From positions 1,922,001 through 1,986,000 of the forward strand of contig OY969891.1 of assembly GCA_963704355.1 (NCBI GenBank): a stretch of 64,000 nucleotides of DNA, written 5' to 3'. The notes beneath the pieces were generated by a model. That model had not been told where the DNA came from. It ran no database searches and was given only the letters and a program-made list of their open reading frames with translations. A program made the translations under genes and the position numbers. Shown here piece by piece: positions 9,083 through 16,932 of this stretch (within the stretch, counting starts at the first letter, position 1; every line of letters begins with the position of its first letter). This DNA is from Bog-473 sp963704355 (lineage in GTDB: Bacteria; Actinomycetota; Acidimicrobiia; Acidimicrobiales; RAAP-2).

Positions 9083-9562
9083 ATGGGAACAGAGGAACTT
9101 GATCCGATTGATCATCAGATCATCGAATTGTTGTCGCACAACGCTCGAAGAACCATGGCCGACATCGGCGAGCAGGTCGCACTGTCCGCGTCGGCCGTGA
9201 CCAGGCGCATCGAGCGCCTGGAGCGCACCGGCGTCATCGCGGGCTACACGGTGGTCGTCGACCACCGCAAGGCCGGACGGCCGATCCAGGCCTTCACCGA
9301 GGTTCGGTTCGCGGGCACCGCCGATCTGCAGGAGATCAAGCAGACGGCCATCCAGCTCGCCGAGGTACAAGCCGTGTTCACCACGGCGGGTGACCCCGAC
9401 GCGCTGGTCTGGCTCCAAGTGCCCGACGTCGAGCGGCTCGGTCAGGTCATTGAGCAGTTGCGCCGCCGCGGCCGGGTCACCGGCACCAAGACGCTGATCG
9501 TGCTCGACACGTGGTCGCGCCACCGGGCGCTCGAGGCGAGCGGACTGCCCGTCCACGAATAG
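9083..9562 (+). CDS. Lrp/AsnC family transcriptional regulator
   Basis: A 159-residue regulator with an N-terminal winged helix-turn-helix (DPIDHQIIELLSHNARRTMADIGEQVALSAS is its first two-thirds, residues 6-36; recognition helix SAVTRRIERLERTGVI) and a C-terminal RAM ligand-binding domain ending in TKTLIVLDTW. Such proteins usually sense amino acids and regulate transport or metabolism; the ligand cannot be read from sequence. The ATG at 9083 gives the family's usual length; the frame upstream has no conserved sequence. Confidence 0.88.
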   Translation: MGTEELDPIDHQIIELLSHNARRTMADIGEQVALSASAVTRRIERLERTGVIAGYTVVVDHRKAGRPIQAFTEVRFAGTADLQEIKQTAIQLAEVQAVFTTAGDPDALVWLQVPDVERLGQVIEQLRRRGRVTGTKTLIVLDTWSRHRALEASGLPVHE

Positions 9563-9581
9563 TGCGCGGGGCGACTGACTA

Positions 9582-10601
9582 GTGCGTGGCCGGACGGCCC
9601 CGTTCGCGACGGCGCTGGCCGTGGCCGCGCTGTCGCTGCTCGCGGCGGGCTGCAGTTCGTCGCCGAGCACCTCCGGCGCGCCGACCACGACAAGTTCGAC
9701 CGCCGCCGGCTCGACGACGCCCACCACGACGTCGCCCGCCGGCAAGTGGTCGGTCGCCATCCCGGTCGCGCCCGGGGCCAACCTCAGCGTCGTGTCGTGC
9801 CCCAGTGCGGGCACCTGCTTCGCCGGTTCGGCCAACGGGCAGACCTACCGCTTGCTGTTCGACAAGGTGACCGCCCTCGGGCCAGCGCTGCCCGCGCCCT
9901 CGCCCCAGGGCACGTCGTACCTGTCGTGCCCGAGCGCGACCTTCTGCGCCGCGGCACCCAGCCAGAACCAGGTCGCGATGTACAACGGCAAGTCCTGGCT
10001 GCCACCGGCGACCCTCTCCGCCGCCCAGGGCTTCACCGCCATCGACTGCACCGGCCCCGCCTTCTGCATCACGGTCGACGGCGAGGGGAACTCGTTCGCC
10101 TTCGACGGCAGTGCCTGGTCCGGCAACCTGGGCGCCTGGGGCGCGGCCAACCAGATCTCCTGCGTGTCACCTTCCTTCTGCGTCGCCGCCGAGGGCGGCC
10201 CGTCGGTGTTCAACGGCCACACCTGGACCCAACCCAACGACGCCGACGCGCAGGGCCAGCTCAACTCGGTCTCGTGCGCCTCGACCGCCTTCTGCGCGCT
10301 GGTCGACAGCAACGGGGGCGTCCTCACGTGGAACGGCCAGGGGTTCTCGCCCCCGCAGTCCATCGCCACGGAGCCTCCCCTCAACGGCACGAACGCCTCG
10401 GGTCTGACGGGCGTCTCGTGTCCCACCCCGACGTTCTGTCGCGCCGTCGACTCCATCGGCCGCGTGTTCGGGTGGAACGGCAGCACGTGGACCTCGGGCA
10501 CCCTCATCGACAACGGCCACGCCCTGACCGGCATCTCGTGCCCGACCACGACGTACTGCGTGGCGGTCGATCGCTCCGGCAACGCGTTCTTCTCCGGGTA
10601 G
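9582..10601 (+). CDS. Lipoprotein with Ser-Cys...Phe-Cys repeats (beta-propeller-like)
   Basis: A 339-residue lipoprotein: basic start, hydrophobic stretch, lipobox LLAAGC at about residue 25, then a Ser/Thr/Pro linker. The rest is built from about seven repeats of pattern S-C-P-x-x-x-F-C-x-A-V-D-x-x-G followed by an aromatic NGxxWS strand, for example SCPSATFCAAA, SCVSPSFCVAA, SCASTAFCALV and SCPTPTFCRAV. Each repeat has a paired Cys motif, suggesting disulfide-pinned propeller blades. Similar proteins are common in Acidimicrobiia and other actinobacteria, with unknown function. A strong hairpin lies 65 bp downstream. Confidence 0.75.
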   Translation: MRGRTAPFATALAVAALSLLAAGCSSSPSTSGAPTTTSSTAAGSTTPTTTSPAGKWSVAIPVAPGANLSVVSCPSAGTCFAGSANGQTYRLLFDKVTALGPALPAPSPQGTSYLSCPSATFCAAAPSQNQVAMYNGKSWLPPATLSAAQGFTAIDCTGPAFCITVDGEGNSFAFDGSAWSGNLGAWGAANQISCVSPSFCVAAEGGPSVFNGHTWTQPNDADAQGQLNSVSCASTAFCALVDSNGGVLTWNGQGFSPPQSIATEPPLNGTNASGLTGVSCPTPTFCRAVDSIGRVFGWNGSTWTSGTLIDNGHALTGISCPTTTYCVAVDRSGNAFFSG

Positions 10602-10666
10602 GCACCGCCGCTCACCGCGGCGCGAGTTCGGCAAATCGTGTTGATCCACCGAGCCCCGAACGCGCA

Positions 10667-10688
10667 GAAGGGGCCCGAAGGCCCCTTC
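10667..10688 (+). terminator. Rho-independent-like hairpin after the lipoprotein gene
   Basis: A perfect 9-bp stem GAAGGGGCC / GGCCCCTTC with a CGAA loop, 65 bp past the stop codon. The T run is weak, but stem strength and position fit a terminator. Confidence 0.6.
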
Positions 10689-10788
10689 GCACGATGACTG
10701 ACCGGCCCTGACTTCTTCCCACGTTACCAAGCGACAACGAAACCAAGCCTCAGTGACCGTTCTTTGCGGCGCCCTGGGGCTGGACGCC

Positions 10789-10840
10789 TGGCCGGCCCTG
10801 AATAAGCCGGTCCACCGGGTTCGATTCCCGGCCGGGGGCC
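10789..10840 (+). other. tRNA-like 3' half, probably a remnant
   Basis: Positions 10815-10831 form a perfect T-arm (CCGGG, loop TTCGATT, CCCGG). A stem-loop resembling an anticodon arm, with CTGAATA in the loop, precedes it by 4-5 nt, and a G-rich strand that could be the acceptor 3' side follows. I cannot form a normal D-arm or a fully paired acceptor stem upstream, so this is not called as a working tRNA. It lies about 140 bp before the left end of the segment bounded by inverted ends, where tRNA fragments are often left by integration. Confidence 0.35.
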
Positions 10841-10981
10841 GACCCGAGAGTCGGGCTGCTGGCGCTTTGTCACCCTCGAGATAGCGGCCTGGCTCTCCCG
10901 GTTCGCTGCTCGTTCGGCGTGCCGGGGCACTCAGGATTTCGAGGGCCAAGACCAGCGCCCCAGCCATGGGTCTCGCTAAAT

Positions 10982-11034
10982 ACAATTTCGAAGGGCTACC
11001 TCTTCAACTGCACGACCCACAAGATGCTGTGTTG
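10982..11034 (+). repeat. Left copy of inverted ~50-bp boundary sequence
   Basis: Contains the core CGACCCACAAGATGCTGTGTT at 11013-11033 and matches, in inverted orientation, the copy at 16851-16905 over about 50 bp with roughly three-quarters identity; the core matches at all but one position. The inner side of each copy faces the intervening 5.8 kb, as terminal inverted repeats would. Confidence 0.7.
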
Positions 11035-11105
11035 GCCCTTCCATAGTGACTTCGCCCGCCGCCTCTCCCCGAACCGGCGATAGGTGTCAGTCTCTCGGCG
11101 TCGGA

Positions 11106-11543
11106 TCAGGGCGTCGATGCGCTTGTTTCCGTGATTTGATCGAAATAGCCCGACTTCATCAGTTGGTCCCAGACATATGCGGTTTGGGCCGGTGTGATCC
11201 CCCTGGTAAGTGAGTAGGTCAGGGACGTCGCCGACGCCGTCATCGGATTCGCGCAACCTCCGGGAGGAATCGTTGCCTCGATGAGTTGCGACCCTGGGGC
11301 AGCGACCGCCGCGACCCCTTTTGAGTTCAGGTGCGCCACGAGCGCAGCATCTGACAGAGCCGGCTGAGCGTCTGAGCCGGCCGTCAGACACGGCTGGGAG
11401 CTCTGCTCGACCGATGGGGGTCGAGACGGCCCTTCCGGCGAAGTGCTGTATCCAGTGCTGAAGAGAGCGGTCAGCCCTAGTCCCAGCACGGCGACGGTGG
11501 CTCCACATACCGCAAAAAACCCCGAACGTCGCACAAGGACCAT
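11106..11543 (-). CDS. Small exported protein, unknown
   Basis: A 145-residue protein with a basic start (MVLVRRSGFF) and one hydrophobic segment at about residues 8-30 (FAVCGATVAVLGLGLTAL), which may be a signal anchor or an uncleaved signal peptide. A Pro/Ser-rich linker follows, then a small domain with two Cys (QPCLTAG and GGCANP). No family is recognised. It lies inside the 11-16.9 kb accessory segment and has no obvious operon partner. Confidence 0.5.
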   Translation of the reverse strand: MVLVRRSGFFAVCGATVAVLGLGLTALFSTGYSTSPEGPSRPPSVEQSSQPCLTAGSDAQPALSDAALVAHLNSKGVAAVAAPGSQLIEATIPPGGCANPMTASATSLTYSLTRGITPAQTAYVWDQLMKSGYFDQITETSASTP

Positions 11544-11688
11544 TCTGAACCAGACCGAGTGGGGTCACCATCCTCCGGACCCAAAACTCCTGACAGCGTC
11601 CGGCATCCGGCGATCGGGGACACCCACTCGGGCGAGGCGGGTGGCAATGACGACCCGAGTGCGAGAGCGCCAGAAAAGCGACGCCGAC

Positions 11689-11995
11689 TCAATCGCGTAC
11701 GAGCTTCAGGGCCAAGCTGGGAACAATGAAGGAAGCCAGAAAGATCGGCAAGAACCTCTTTCCGGTGCATCGGAAGCCGAGCATCTCGCCCTCGACGGCG
11801 TCAAAGGTTTTCCCTACTGCTCGACTTTCGGCCGTTGCGGACCTGGAGGGTATGACGTCCAGGCTCGACTGGTATTTCGATCGAGCCGTTCATTTCGACC
11901 GACCCCATCTTCTTACCGTCGACCACGACGTCGTACGCGTAACGACGTACCTCCGCTCCAAGTGCCTTATGCGTCACCTTCAGCGTTGCCGACAT
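11689..11995 (-). pseudogene. Frameshifted small conserved actinobacterial protein
   Basis: The first part, MSATLKVTHKALGAE through IPVEPGRHTLQVRNGRKSSS, starts at an ATG with GAGGAG 7 nt upstream and ends prematurely at 11801. Continuing in the next frame gives KTFDAVEGEMLGF followed by a hydrophobic FLPIFLASFIVPSLALKL tail ending at 11689. Together these make the ~100-residue protein I recognise in other actinobacteria (beta-rich front, membrane-associated tail, function unknown). One extra base near 11818-11822, in an AGTAGGGAAAAC context, would explain the break. It could be a true mutation or a sequence error. Confidence 0.6.
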
Positions 11996-12286
11996 GGGAG
12001 ATCTCCTCTGGTTTCCCAACGGTCGCTGTCTGGCTCGAAGATGAACGCAGCGTACCTGCGACCGTCATCCATTTCGTCCGGTCACGAGCCCTTAGCATCG
12101 AACATATGGGCCCGGGCTTGGCATGCCACAGCTGGCCCTGAACTCCCCACCCGACGGCGGACTGGGGCATCACCCTGCTTGCCAGTACAAGGCGCGCGCT
12201 ATGGAACGCTCGTCGGCCGCTGTCCGAGGCCAGGACGCCCGAGCGCAAGATCGGCGGGGCACGTCCAGATCTGGCACTATGCGGTG

Positions 12287-12643
12287 ATGGAGTCTCCAGA
12301 GAGCTTCATGACCAGTCTCCTTGGCATGTGGACGCAATCAGACAGCACCTCACGGCGCTCGGCACTCCGGCAGCTTTTCCAACCCGATGCTCACTTCCAG
12401 GACGTGGACGGCGAGTTTGTTGGATACGAGGAGTTGGAAGGTTTCAGTGATTCCTTGCAATCGCGCTTCCCCGGAGCGCGATTCACCCTCACCGCAGTTA
12501 CTTCGATCGGAAATGCGATCCGGGCCTCGTGGACCTTCGGACCGCCCGAACGTCCGGACGCCGTGACTGGAATGGACTTCCTGATCCTCGACGGAGACAT
12601 GATCAGCCAGCTCTATGCCTTCGTCGAACGGCCCGGCGACTAG
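12287..12643 (+). CDS. NTF2/SnoaL-like small protein
   Basis: A 118-residue protein with the order expected for a cone-shaped NTF2/SnoaL-like fold: a helix (SALRQLFQPDAHFQDVDGEF), GYEELEGFSDSLQSRFPGA, then beta strands RFTLTAVTSIGNAIRASWTF and a closing GMDFLILDGDMISQLYAF. Such domains act as small isomerases, cyclases or ligand binders; no catalytic set can be read with confidence. It stands alone in the accessory segment. About 370 bp without a recognisable gene follow it. Confidence 0.6.
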   Translation: MESPESFMTSLLGMWTQSDSTSRRSALRQLFQPDAHFQDVDGEFVGYEELEGFSDSLQSRFPGARFTLTAVTSIGNAIRASWTFGPPERPDAVTGMDFLILDGDMISQLYAFVERPGD

Positions 12644-13014
12644 CAAACCGCCGTACCTAGTCTCGGAAAGTGCGAGTCAACTCGCGATAGGGAACGCCTC
12701 CATCCCGGCGAACTGGGTCTCCGCCAGTCACCCTACAAATGGGTCCTTCAGACCTGTGCCGTCACCCCTGCGATCCATCACATTGGACGACTATGCGTGG
12801 AGGGTCTTCGGCCGCTCGGGCTCGGCGGACCGCAATCGTGGCACTCCTGGTGGCTTGAAATCTGCTGCTGACGGTGGCCGTGATCGCTGAGGTTTTGATT
12901 GGTTCGCGTGGTGCGACCTTTTTGCTGTCAGGGCCGTCAGTGCCGTCTGCTCCGGTCACGTCGCGACTCCAGCGGTGGACTTGGGGATGAGAGTCAGAGC
13001 AGGCGATCGCTGAC
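12644..13014. other. Intergenic, no gene seen
   Basis: No open frame with coding character, RNA gene or clear hairpin was found. The stretch has the lower GC of the surrounding accessory segment. Confidence 0.4.
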
Positions 13015-13412
13015 TCAGTTGCCGTGCGCGGGTTCGGCGCCAGCCAAGACAGCTGCAATCCGGTCAAGATGACGCGCCCAGAGTTGCCTATAGAAGGCGG
13101 CATCCTCCGCATTCAGGCCGGATAACTGGACCTTCACATTTGTGCCGTCACCCGTCGGGGTGAGCGTGATCTCTATGAATGCAGGTGTCGGCGTCGCTTC
13201 GTCGGTTCCTTGACGGTCCCATCCAATCACCAGGCGGTGCGGGGGATCGACTTCTATGTAGCGGCCGGCAATTGCCGTCCCGTCGAGGTCGAGGTGGAAC
13301 GCCTCCCCCACGCGAGGAGCTGTCATGACATTTCATCCGGCTTGACGAGGGCGGTCCACATCCAAGAGGCCCGAGCAGTCGGGGTCGGCTGAATGAGCTC
13401 ACGGAAAGCCAG
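13015..13412 (-). pseudogene. SRPBCC / AHSA1-type protein, N-terminus displaced
   Basis: The 103-residue frame 13015-13326 has the middle and end of an AHSA1 (SRPBCC) protein: VGEAFHLDLDGTAIAGRY, EVDPPHRLVIGWDR, ITLTPTGDGTNVKVQLSGL and a C-terminal helix. The usual first strand and helix are missing. They appear in the frame just upstream, on the same strand and ending at 13327, as a short RASWMWTALVKPDEMS segment followed by a stop. A small deletion with frameshift near 13325 explains this. The ATG at 13326 could still give a shortened product. Confidence 0.5.
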
Positions 13413-13555
13413 ACCTGAGCAACCCACTGGCAGCGACGAGGTGTCCCGCATCACGAACGACAGCGGGTCTACAAGCGCATCGTGTGGATGCACGTGCATC
13501 ATCCAAGAGGCGTGAACCGACCTCGGCGATGGCTGTGAACGAACCGGGCTTGGGC

Positions 13556-14161
13556 TCATCTGCCGACGGCAAGGGCGAGGAGGGTATCGACCGCAGTCTC
13601 GATCGGGCGAGAACTCCGAAGTACCTGACCGAGTAGAAGCCCTCCTTGGAGCGCGGCGAGCAGAGTAACGGCGAGGTCGTCCGGATCGATGTCGGACCGG
13701 AGTTTGCCGTCGGCATGAAGGGATCTGAGTCCTTCGCCGATGGCGGCTGCCCACTCATCGAACCCCGCCGCGATGAGCGCTCGGGCCTCGGGGTCACTCT
13801 CGGCGAGTTGACCAACGAGCGAGCCAAGTGCGCAGCCCCCCTTTGCTTTGGTGCGCTTCGCTGCGGTGATCACCATGTTCCGCCAGGCTTCGACTCCGTT
13901 CGCGCTGCCGAGCGCGTGCCGCTGGCGATTGACGATGGCGTCGGCTTGGTAGTCGATGACCGCCTGCACGAGATCGTTCTTGTCGGGGAAGTAGTGGTAC
14001 ATCTGAGAGCCGCTGACTTCCGCCGCCACCTTGACGTCTTCCAAGGTGGTGGCCGCCACCCCGCGCTGATGGATCAGGGCGGCGGCCTCCTCCACTATTC
14101 GTGCCCGGACGCGTGCTCCCTTGGGGGTGAGCCTCGGCCGGTCACTCGTCTCGTTGACCAT
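13556..14161 (-). CDS. TetR/AcrR family repressor
   Basis: A 201-residue regulator with an N-terminal TetR helix-turn-helix: RARIVEEAAALIHQRGVAATTLEDV, with recognition part VSGSQMYHYFPDKNDLVQAVI. The C-terminal ligand domain is variable, with a CALGSLVGQLAESDPEARALI region seen in regulators of SDR-type detoxification genes. It is divergent from an SDR gene 98 bp away, and the space between holds a palindrome that is a likely operator. It probably represses itself and the two SDR genes. Confidence 0.85.
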   Translation of the reverse strand: MVNETSDRPRLTPKGARVRARIVEEAAALIHQRGVAATTLEDVKVAAEVSGSQMYHYFPDKNDLVQAVIDYQADAIVNRQRHALGSANGVEAWRNMVITAAKRTKAKGGCALGSLVGQLAESDPEARALIAAGFDEWAAAIGEGLRSLHADGKLRSDIDPDDLAVTLLAALQGGLLLGQVLRSSRPIETAVDTLLALAVGR

Positions 14162-14176
14162 GCACCAATGTTAACA

Positions 14177-14209
14177 GGATTCTGAGTTTGACAACCCAGT
14201 TCTGAACTG
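14177..14209. promoter_or_regulatory. Candidate TetR operator between divergent genes
   Basis: CAGTTCTGAACTG at 14197-14209 is a perfect 6+1+6 palindrome. A related half-site TTCTGAGTT lies 16 bp upstream (14180-14188). It sits between the TetR start (14161) and the SDR start (14259), where a shared operator would be expected. Confidence 0.5.
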
Positions 14210-14258
14210 TCAGAGTGAGTCACACGACCCATTTTGGAGTGAGAGGACAACACATCGC

Positions 14259-15008
14259 ATGACTGACCTAAAAGGCAAGACAGCTCTGGTGACGGGCTCG
14301 ACGAGCGGGATCGGCAAGGCGACGGCCATCGCCTTGGCCGCCCGCGGCGCTCACGTACTGGTAGTGGGACGCAACGAACAACGAGCCAAAGACGTGGTCG
14401 CCGAGATCGAAGAAAGCGGTGGTACCGCAACGTTCCGGCTCACTACGTTGAGCGATCTGGAATCGGCCCACGACCTGGTCGAGTGGGCCACTGGGGCAGG
14501 CGACGGTCGCGTCGACATCCTCATCAACAACGCTGGCGTCGCCTTGCTCGGACCAAGCAATGCCGCCACCGAAGCAGAGTTCGACGAGACCTTTGCACTG
14601 AACGTCAAGGTTCCGTTCTTCCTCGTCGCGTCATTGGCGCCAGCCATGGCCGAACGCGGATGGGGTTCGATCGTCAACATCTCCACGATGGTCGCGAGTT
14701 TTGGACAGGCCGGCATGGCTCTGTACGGCGCCAGCCGAGCGGCTCTCGAACTGCTGACGAAGACCTGGGCCGCCGAATACGGCCCGAGTGGTGTTCGGGT
14801 CAACGCCGTTGCCCCCGGCCCGACGCGCACCCGCATGATGGAAGCAGTCCCTGACGAGATGGTGAATCAGCTCGCAGCACTGGCACCAGCAGGTCGCGTA
14901 GCTCAGCCCGAGGAACTTGCTGCGGCGATCGTCTTCCTCGCCAGTGATGATGCCAGCTTCGTCCACGGCGTCACTCTTGCGGTCGACGGCGGCCGGGTCG
15001 CGACATAA
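14259..15008 (+). CDS. SDR family oxidoreductase with Y-x-x-x-R active site
   Basis: A 249-residue classical short-chain dehydrogenase. The cofactor loop is TGSTSGIGKA (residues 12-21), VGRN after strand 2 suggests NADP preference, NNAG is at residues 90-93, Ser142 is in ISTM, and the active-site segment reads YGASR (156-160), where most family members have Lys in the last position. The C-terminal VHGVTLAVDGG is typical of the FabG-like group. Arg instead of Lys is unusual and may lower or change activity. It is divergent from the TetR gene and 134 bp before a second SDR gene. Confidence 0.85.
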   Translation: MTDLKGKTALVTGSTSGIGKATAIALAARGAHVLVVGRNEQRAKDVVAEIEESGGTATFRLTTLSDLESAHDLVEWATGAGDGRVDILINNAGVALLGPSNAATEAEFDETFALNVKVPFFLVASLAPAMAERGWGSIVNISTMVASFGQAGMALYGASRAALELLTKTWAAEYGPSGVRVNAVAPGPTRTRMMEAVPDEMVNQLAALAPAGRVAQPEELAAAIVFLASDDASFVHGVTLAVDGGRVAT

Positions 15009-15142
15009 CTCCAGATCCCACCCGGTGCCTACGTGCTCGTCGATCCGCTACGGGTCTATGGCAACCCGGGAGAACCGGTGGCCGTAACCCGCCAAGAGCT
15101 GTCCTGCCTGACCAGGCCCACAGAAAACGAGAGGAAATACCA

Positions 15143-16102
15143 ATGAGCACACTCCAAGAAAAGACCGTGATGATCACGGGCGCCAACGCCGGGATCGGCA
15201 AGGACGTGGCCCGGCAACTGGCGCTACGTCCCGAGGTCGCCCGCATCTACCTGGCGTGCCGGAACCGAGAACGGGCGACAGCGGCACAGGCCGAGCTCGA
15301 AGCAGCGACCGGCCGGCGCATCTTCGACATCGTTCTCATGGACGTCGCCGATCTGGGTTCGGTGCGCGCCGGCCTTGCGGCCATCAACGGATCCGTCGAC
15401 GGGCTGGTCATGAACGCTGGTGTCATTGGCCCGCACTCGATGGACTTGACCGCTGACGGGGTCACCACCGTGTTCGCGACGAGCGTCCTTGGCCACGTCG
15501 TCCTCCTCGAAGGGCTCCTGGCCGAGGATCGGCTTGGCGAGGTTGCGGTCTTGGCCGGAAGTGAAGCGGTCAGGGGGGTCCCGAAGTTGCGGATGAAGGG
15601 GCCATCGTTCGTCTCAACCTCAGCCGACGAGCTCGCCACTGTCATCGACGGCAGCTACTTCGCCAGCAGAAAACCTGACTTCAACCTAGCTTTCGGGCAG
15701 GCCAAGTACATCGGGGCCCTATGGATGGCCTACCTGGCCCGCCAACACCCCGACCGCCGCTTCATCACCGTGAGCCCCGGTAACACCACCGGCACCCAAG
15801 CGGCCAGTGACCTCCCATTGCCGATGCGTATAGCGGCCAAATACGTCATGCCCACCCTGGGTCTCGCCCACAAACTTGACGTGGGCGCGAAGCGACTGGT
15901 CGACGGCGTCACCGACCCGACCCTGTCGAGCGGCGTGTTCTACGCCAGCGCGGCCGACACGCTCAAGGGTCCCTTGGTCAACCAAGCAGACATCCTCCCC
16001 GACCTGGCCAACCCGTCGTTTCAGGACCACGCCAACGAGGCCATCCACCGCTTCATCACCACACGTCGTTCTGAGCCTCGCCGATTGCAGTCCGATCGCT
16101 AA
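15143..16102 (+). CDS. SDR family protein with F-x-x-x-K at the active site
   Basis: A 319-residue SDR of the retinol-dehydrogenase / protochlorophyllide-reductase-like group. The cofactor loop is TGANAGIGKD, CRNRERA follows strand 2, VMNAG matches the NAG motif, and the stretch normally Y-x-x-x-K reads FGQAK (residues 184-188), so the catalytic Tyr appears to be Phe. The C-terminal half has the longer substrate-side extension of this group. The ATG follows GAGAGGAAATACC. With the upstream SDR it forms a probable TetR-controlled transcription unit. Confidence 0.8.
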   Translation: MSTLQEKTVMITGANAGIGKDVARQLALRPEVARIYLACRNRERATAAQAELEAATGRRIFDIVLMDVADLGSVRAGLAAINGSVDGLVMNAGVIGPHSMDLTADGVTTVFATSVLGHVVLLEGLLAEDRLGEVAVLAGSEAVRGVPKLRMKGPSFVSTSADELATVIDGSYFASRKPDFNLAFGQAKYIGALWMAYLARQHPDRRFITVSPGNTTGTQAASDLPLPMRIAAKYVMPTLGLAHKLDVGAKRLVDGVTDPTLSSGVFYASAADTLKGPLVNQADILPDLANPSFQDHANEAIHRFITTRRSEPRRLQSDR

Positions 16103-16409
16103 GCGGATCTCTCGCCTTCGTCATCCACAACGCTGAGCTCAGCGAGCCGGGCGTGGGTGAAGTGCCAGTTTCGTCGCTCGCATGGACTACCCGGACACTC
16201 GTCTTCCGGCGATCTCGGACACCAGGACGGTATCCCCAAGGTGCGCCGAAGTGTGACACCCCGACCCGGCGTCTCGGGGCAGTCTGCCGTCGAGCTTTCG
16301 GCACGGTGGCAGAGGGGACCTGTTGGTGCTTGAAGGGTTGGGCCTTCGGCTCCCCCCACCGCCTGCGAGTCGGGAGACTGACTAGCCGAGATCGAACTCG
16401 ACAGGTAGG
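16103..16409. other. Intergenic, no gene seen
   Basis: About 300 bp between the SDR stop and the convergent DUF427 stop. No supported coding frame or clear terminator was found. Confidence 0.4.
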
Positions 16410-16775
16410 TCAGTCTCGAAGCGACTGACCGTCGACTGTCACCTCCGCACGGTCGGGGTAGAAAGACAACATCCCTCTCACTTCGGCGGCCTGAGCCGTC
16501 GGAGTCTCGTAGCTCCACACGATGCCGTCGTGGATCTCTCCGTCGATGTCGAGAGACCAATATGACGCCTCACCTTTGAACGGACAGTTGGTATGGAACG
16601 TCGTGGTCCTCAGGAGATCCATCCGCACGTCGTCTGGCGGCAGGTAATAACGAGAGGGCAGCCCGGTCTCGTCGAGCTTCATGGCCCGGTCGGTGGTGGC
16701 GAGCAGCCGGCCGCCGAGCCGGACTTCCACATGCGCGGCGGTTGGGTCGATGTTGATTGTGTGACCTGGCGTCAT
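16410..16775 (-). CDS. DUF427 domain protein
   Basis: A 121-residue protein with the DUF427 pattern: an early VEVRLGGRLLATT strand, RYYLPPDDVRMDLL, then TNCPFKGEASYWSLDIDG and a closing SFYPDRAEVTVDG. These are small beta-barrel proteins of unknown function. The ATG at 16775 (MTPGHTINIDPT) gives the normal domain length; a longer in-frame start exists at 16820. It ends the accessory segment, 75 bp inside the right inverted copy. Confidence 0.8.
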   Translation of the reverse strand: MTPGHTINIDPTAAHVEVRLGGRLLATTDRAMKLDETGLPSRYYLPPDDVRMDLLRTTTFHTNCPFKGEASYWSLDIDGEIHDGIVWSYETPTAQAAEVRGMLSFYPDRAEVTVDGQSLRD

Positions 16776-16850
16776 GACGCGAGAGGCTACCGGCGGGTCC
16801 CTGCTCCAGGTGACGCCCACAGCCGGCGGTCAGGCGGGACTCTCCACCTC

Positions 16851-16905
16851 AAACACAACATCTTGTGGGTCGCGCACTTTAGAGGGATAGCTCTTCAATT
16901 CCGCG
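16851..16905 (-). repeat. Right copy of inverted ~50-bp boundary sequence
   Basis: Read on the minus strand it contains CGACCCACAAGATGTTGTGTT and aligns with 10982-11034 in opposite orientation. A shorter piece of the same core, AAGATGTTGTGTT, also occurs at 53201-53213. Together the 10982 and 16851 copies bracket seven genes of lower GC than the flanks. Confidence 0.7.
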
Positions 16906-16932
16906 CTACCTCATCAACAGCATTTGCCGAAC

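Noticed and set aside
10768..10840. Functional tRNA-Phe (GAA in the anticodon-like loop)
   Set aside because: No D-arm, mispaired acceptor and abnormal loop base after the anticodon. Listed only as a tRNA-like remnant.
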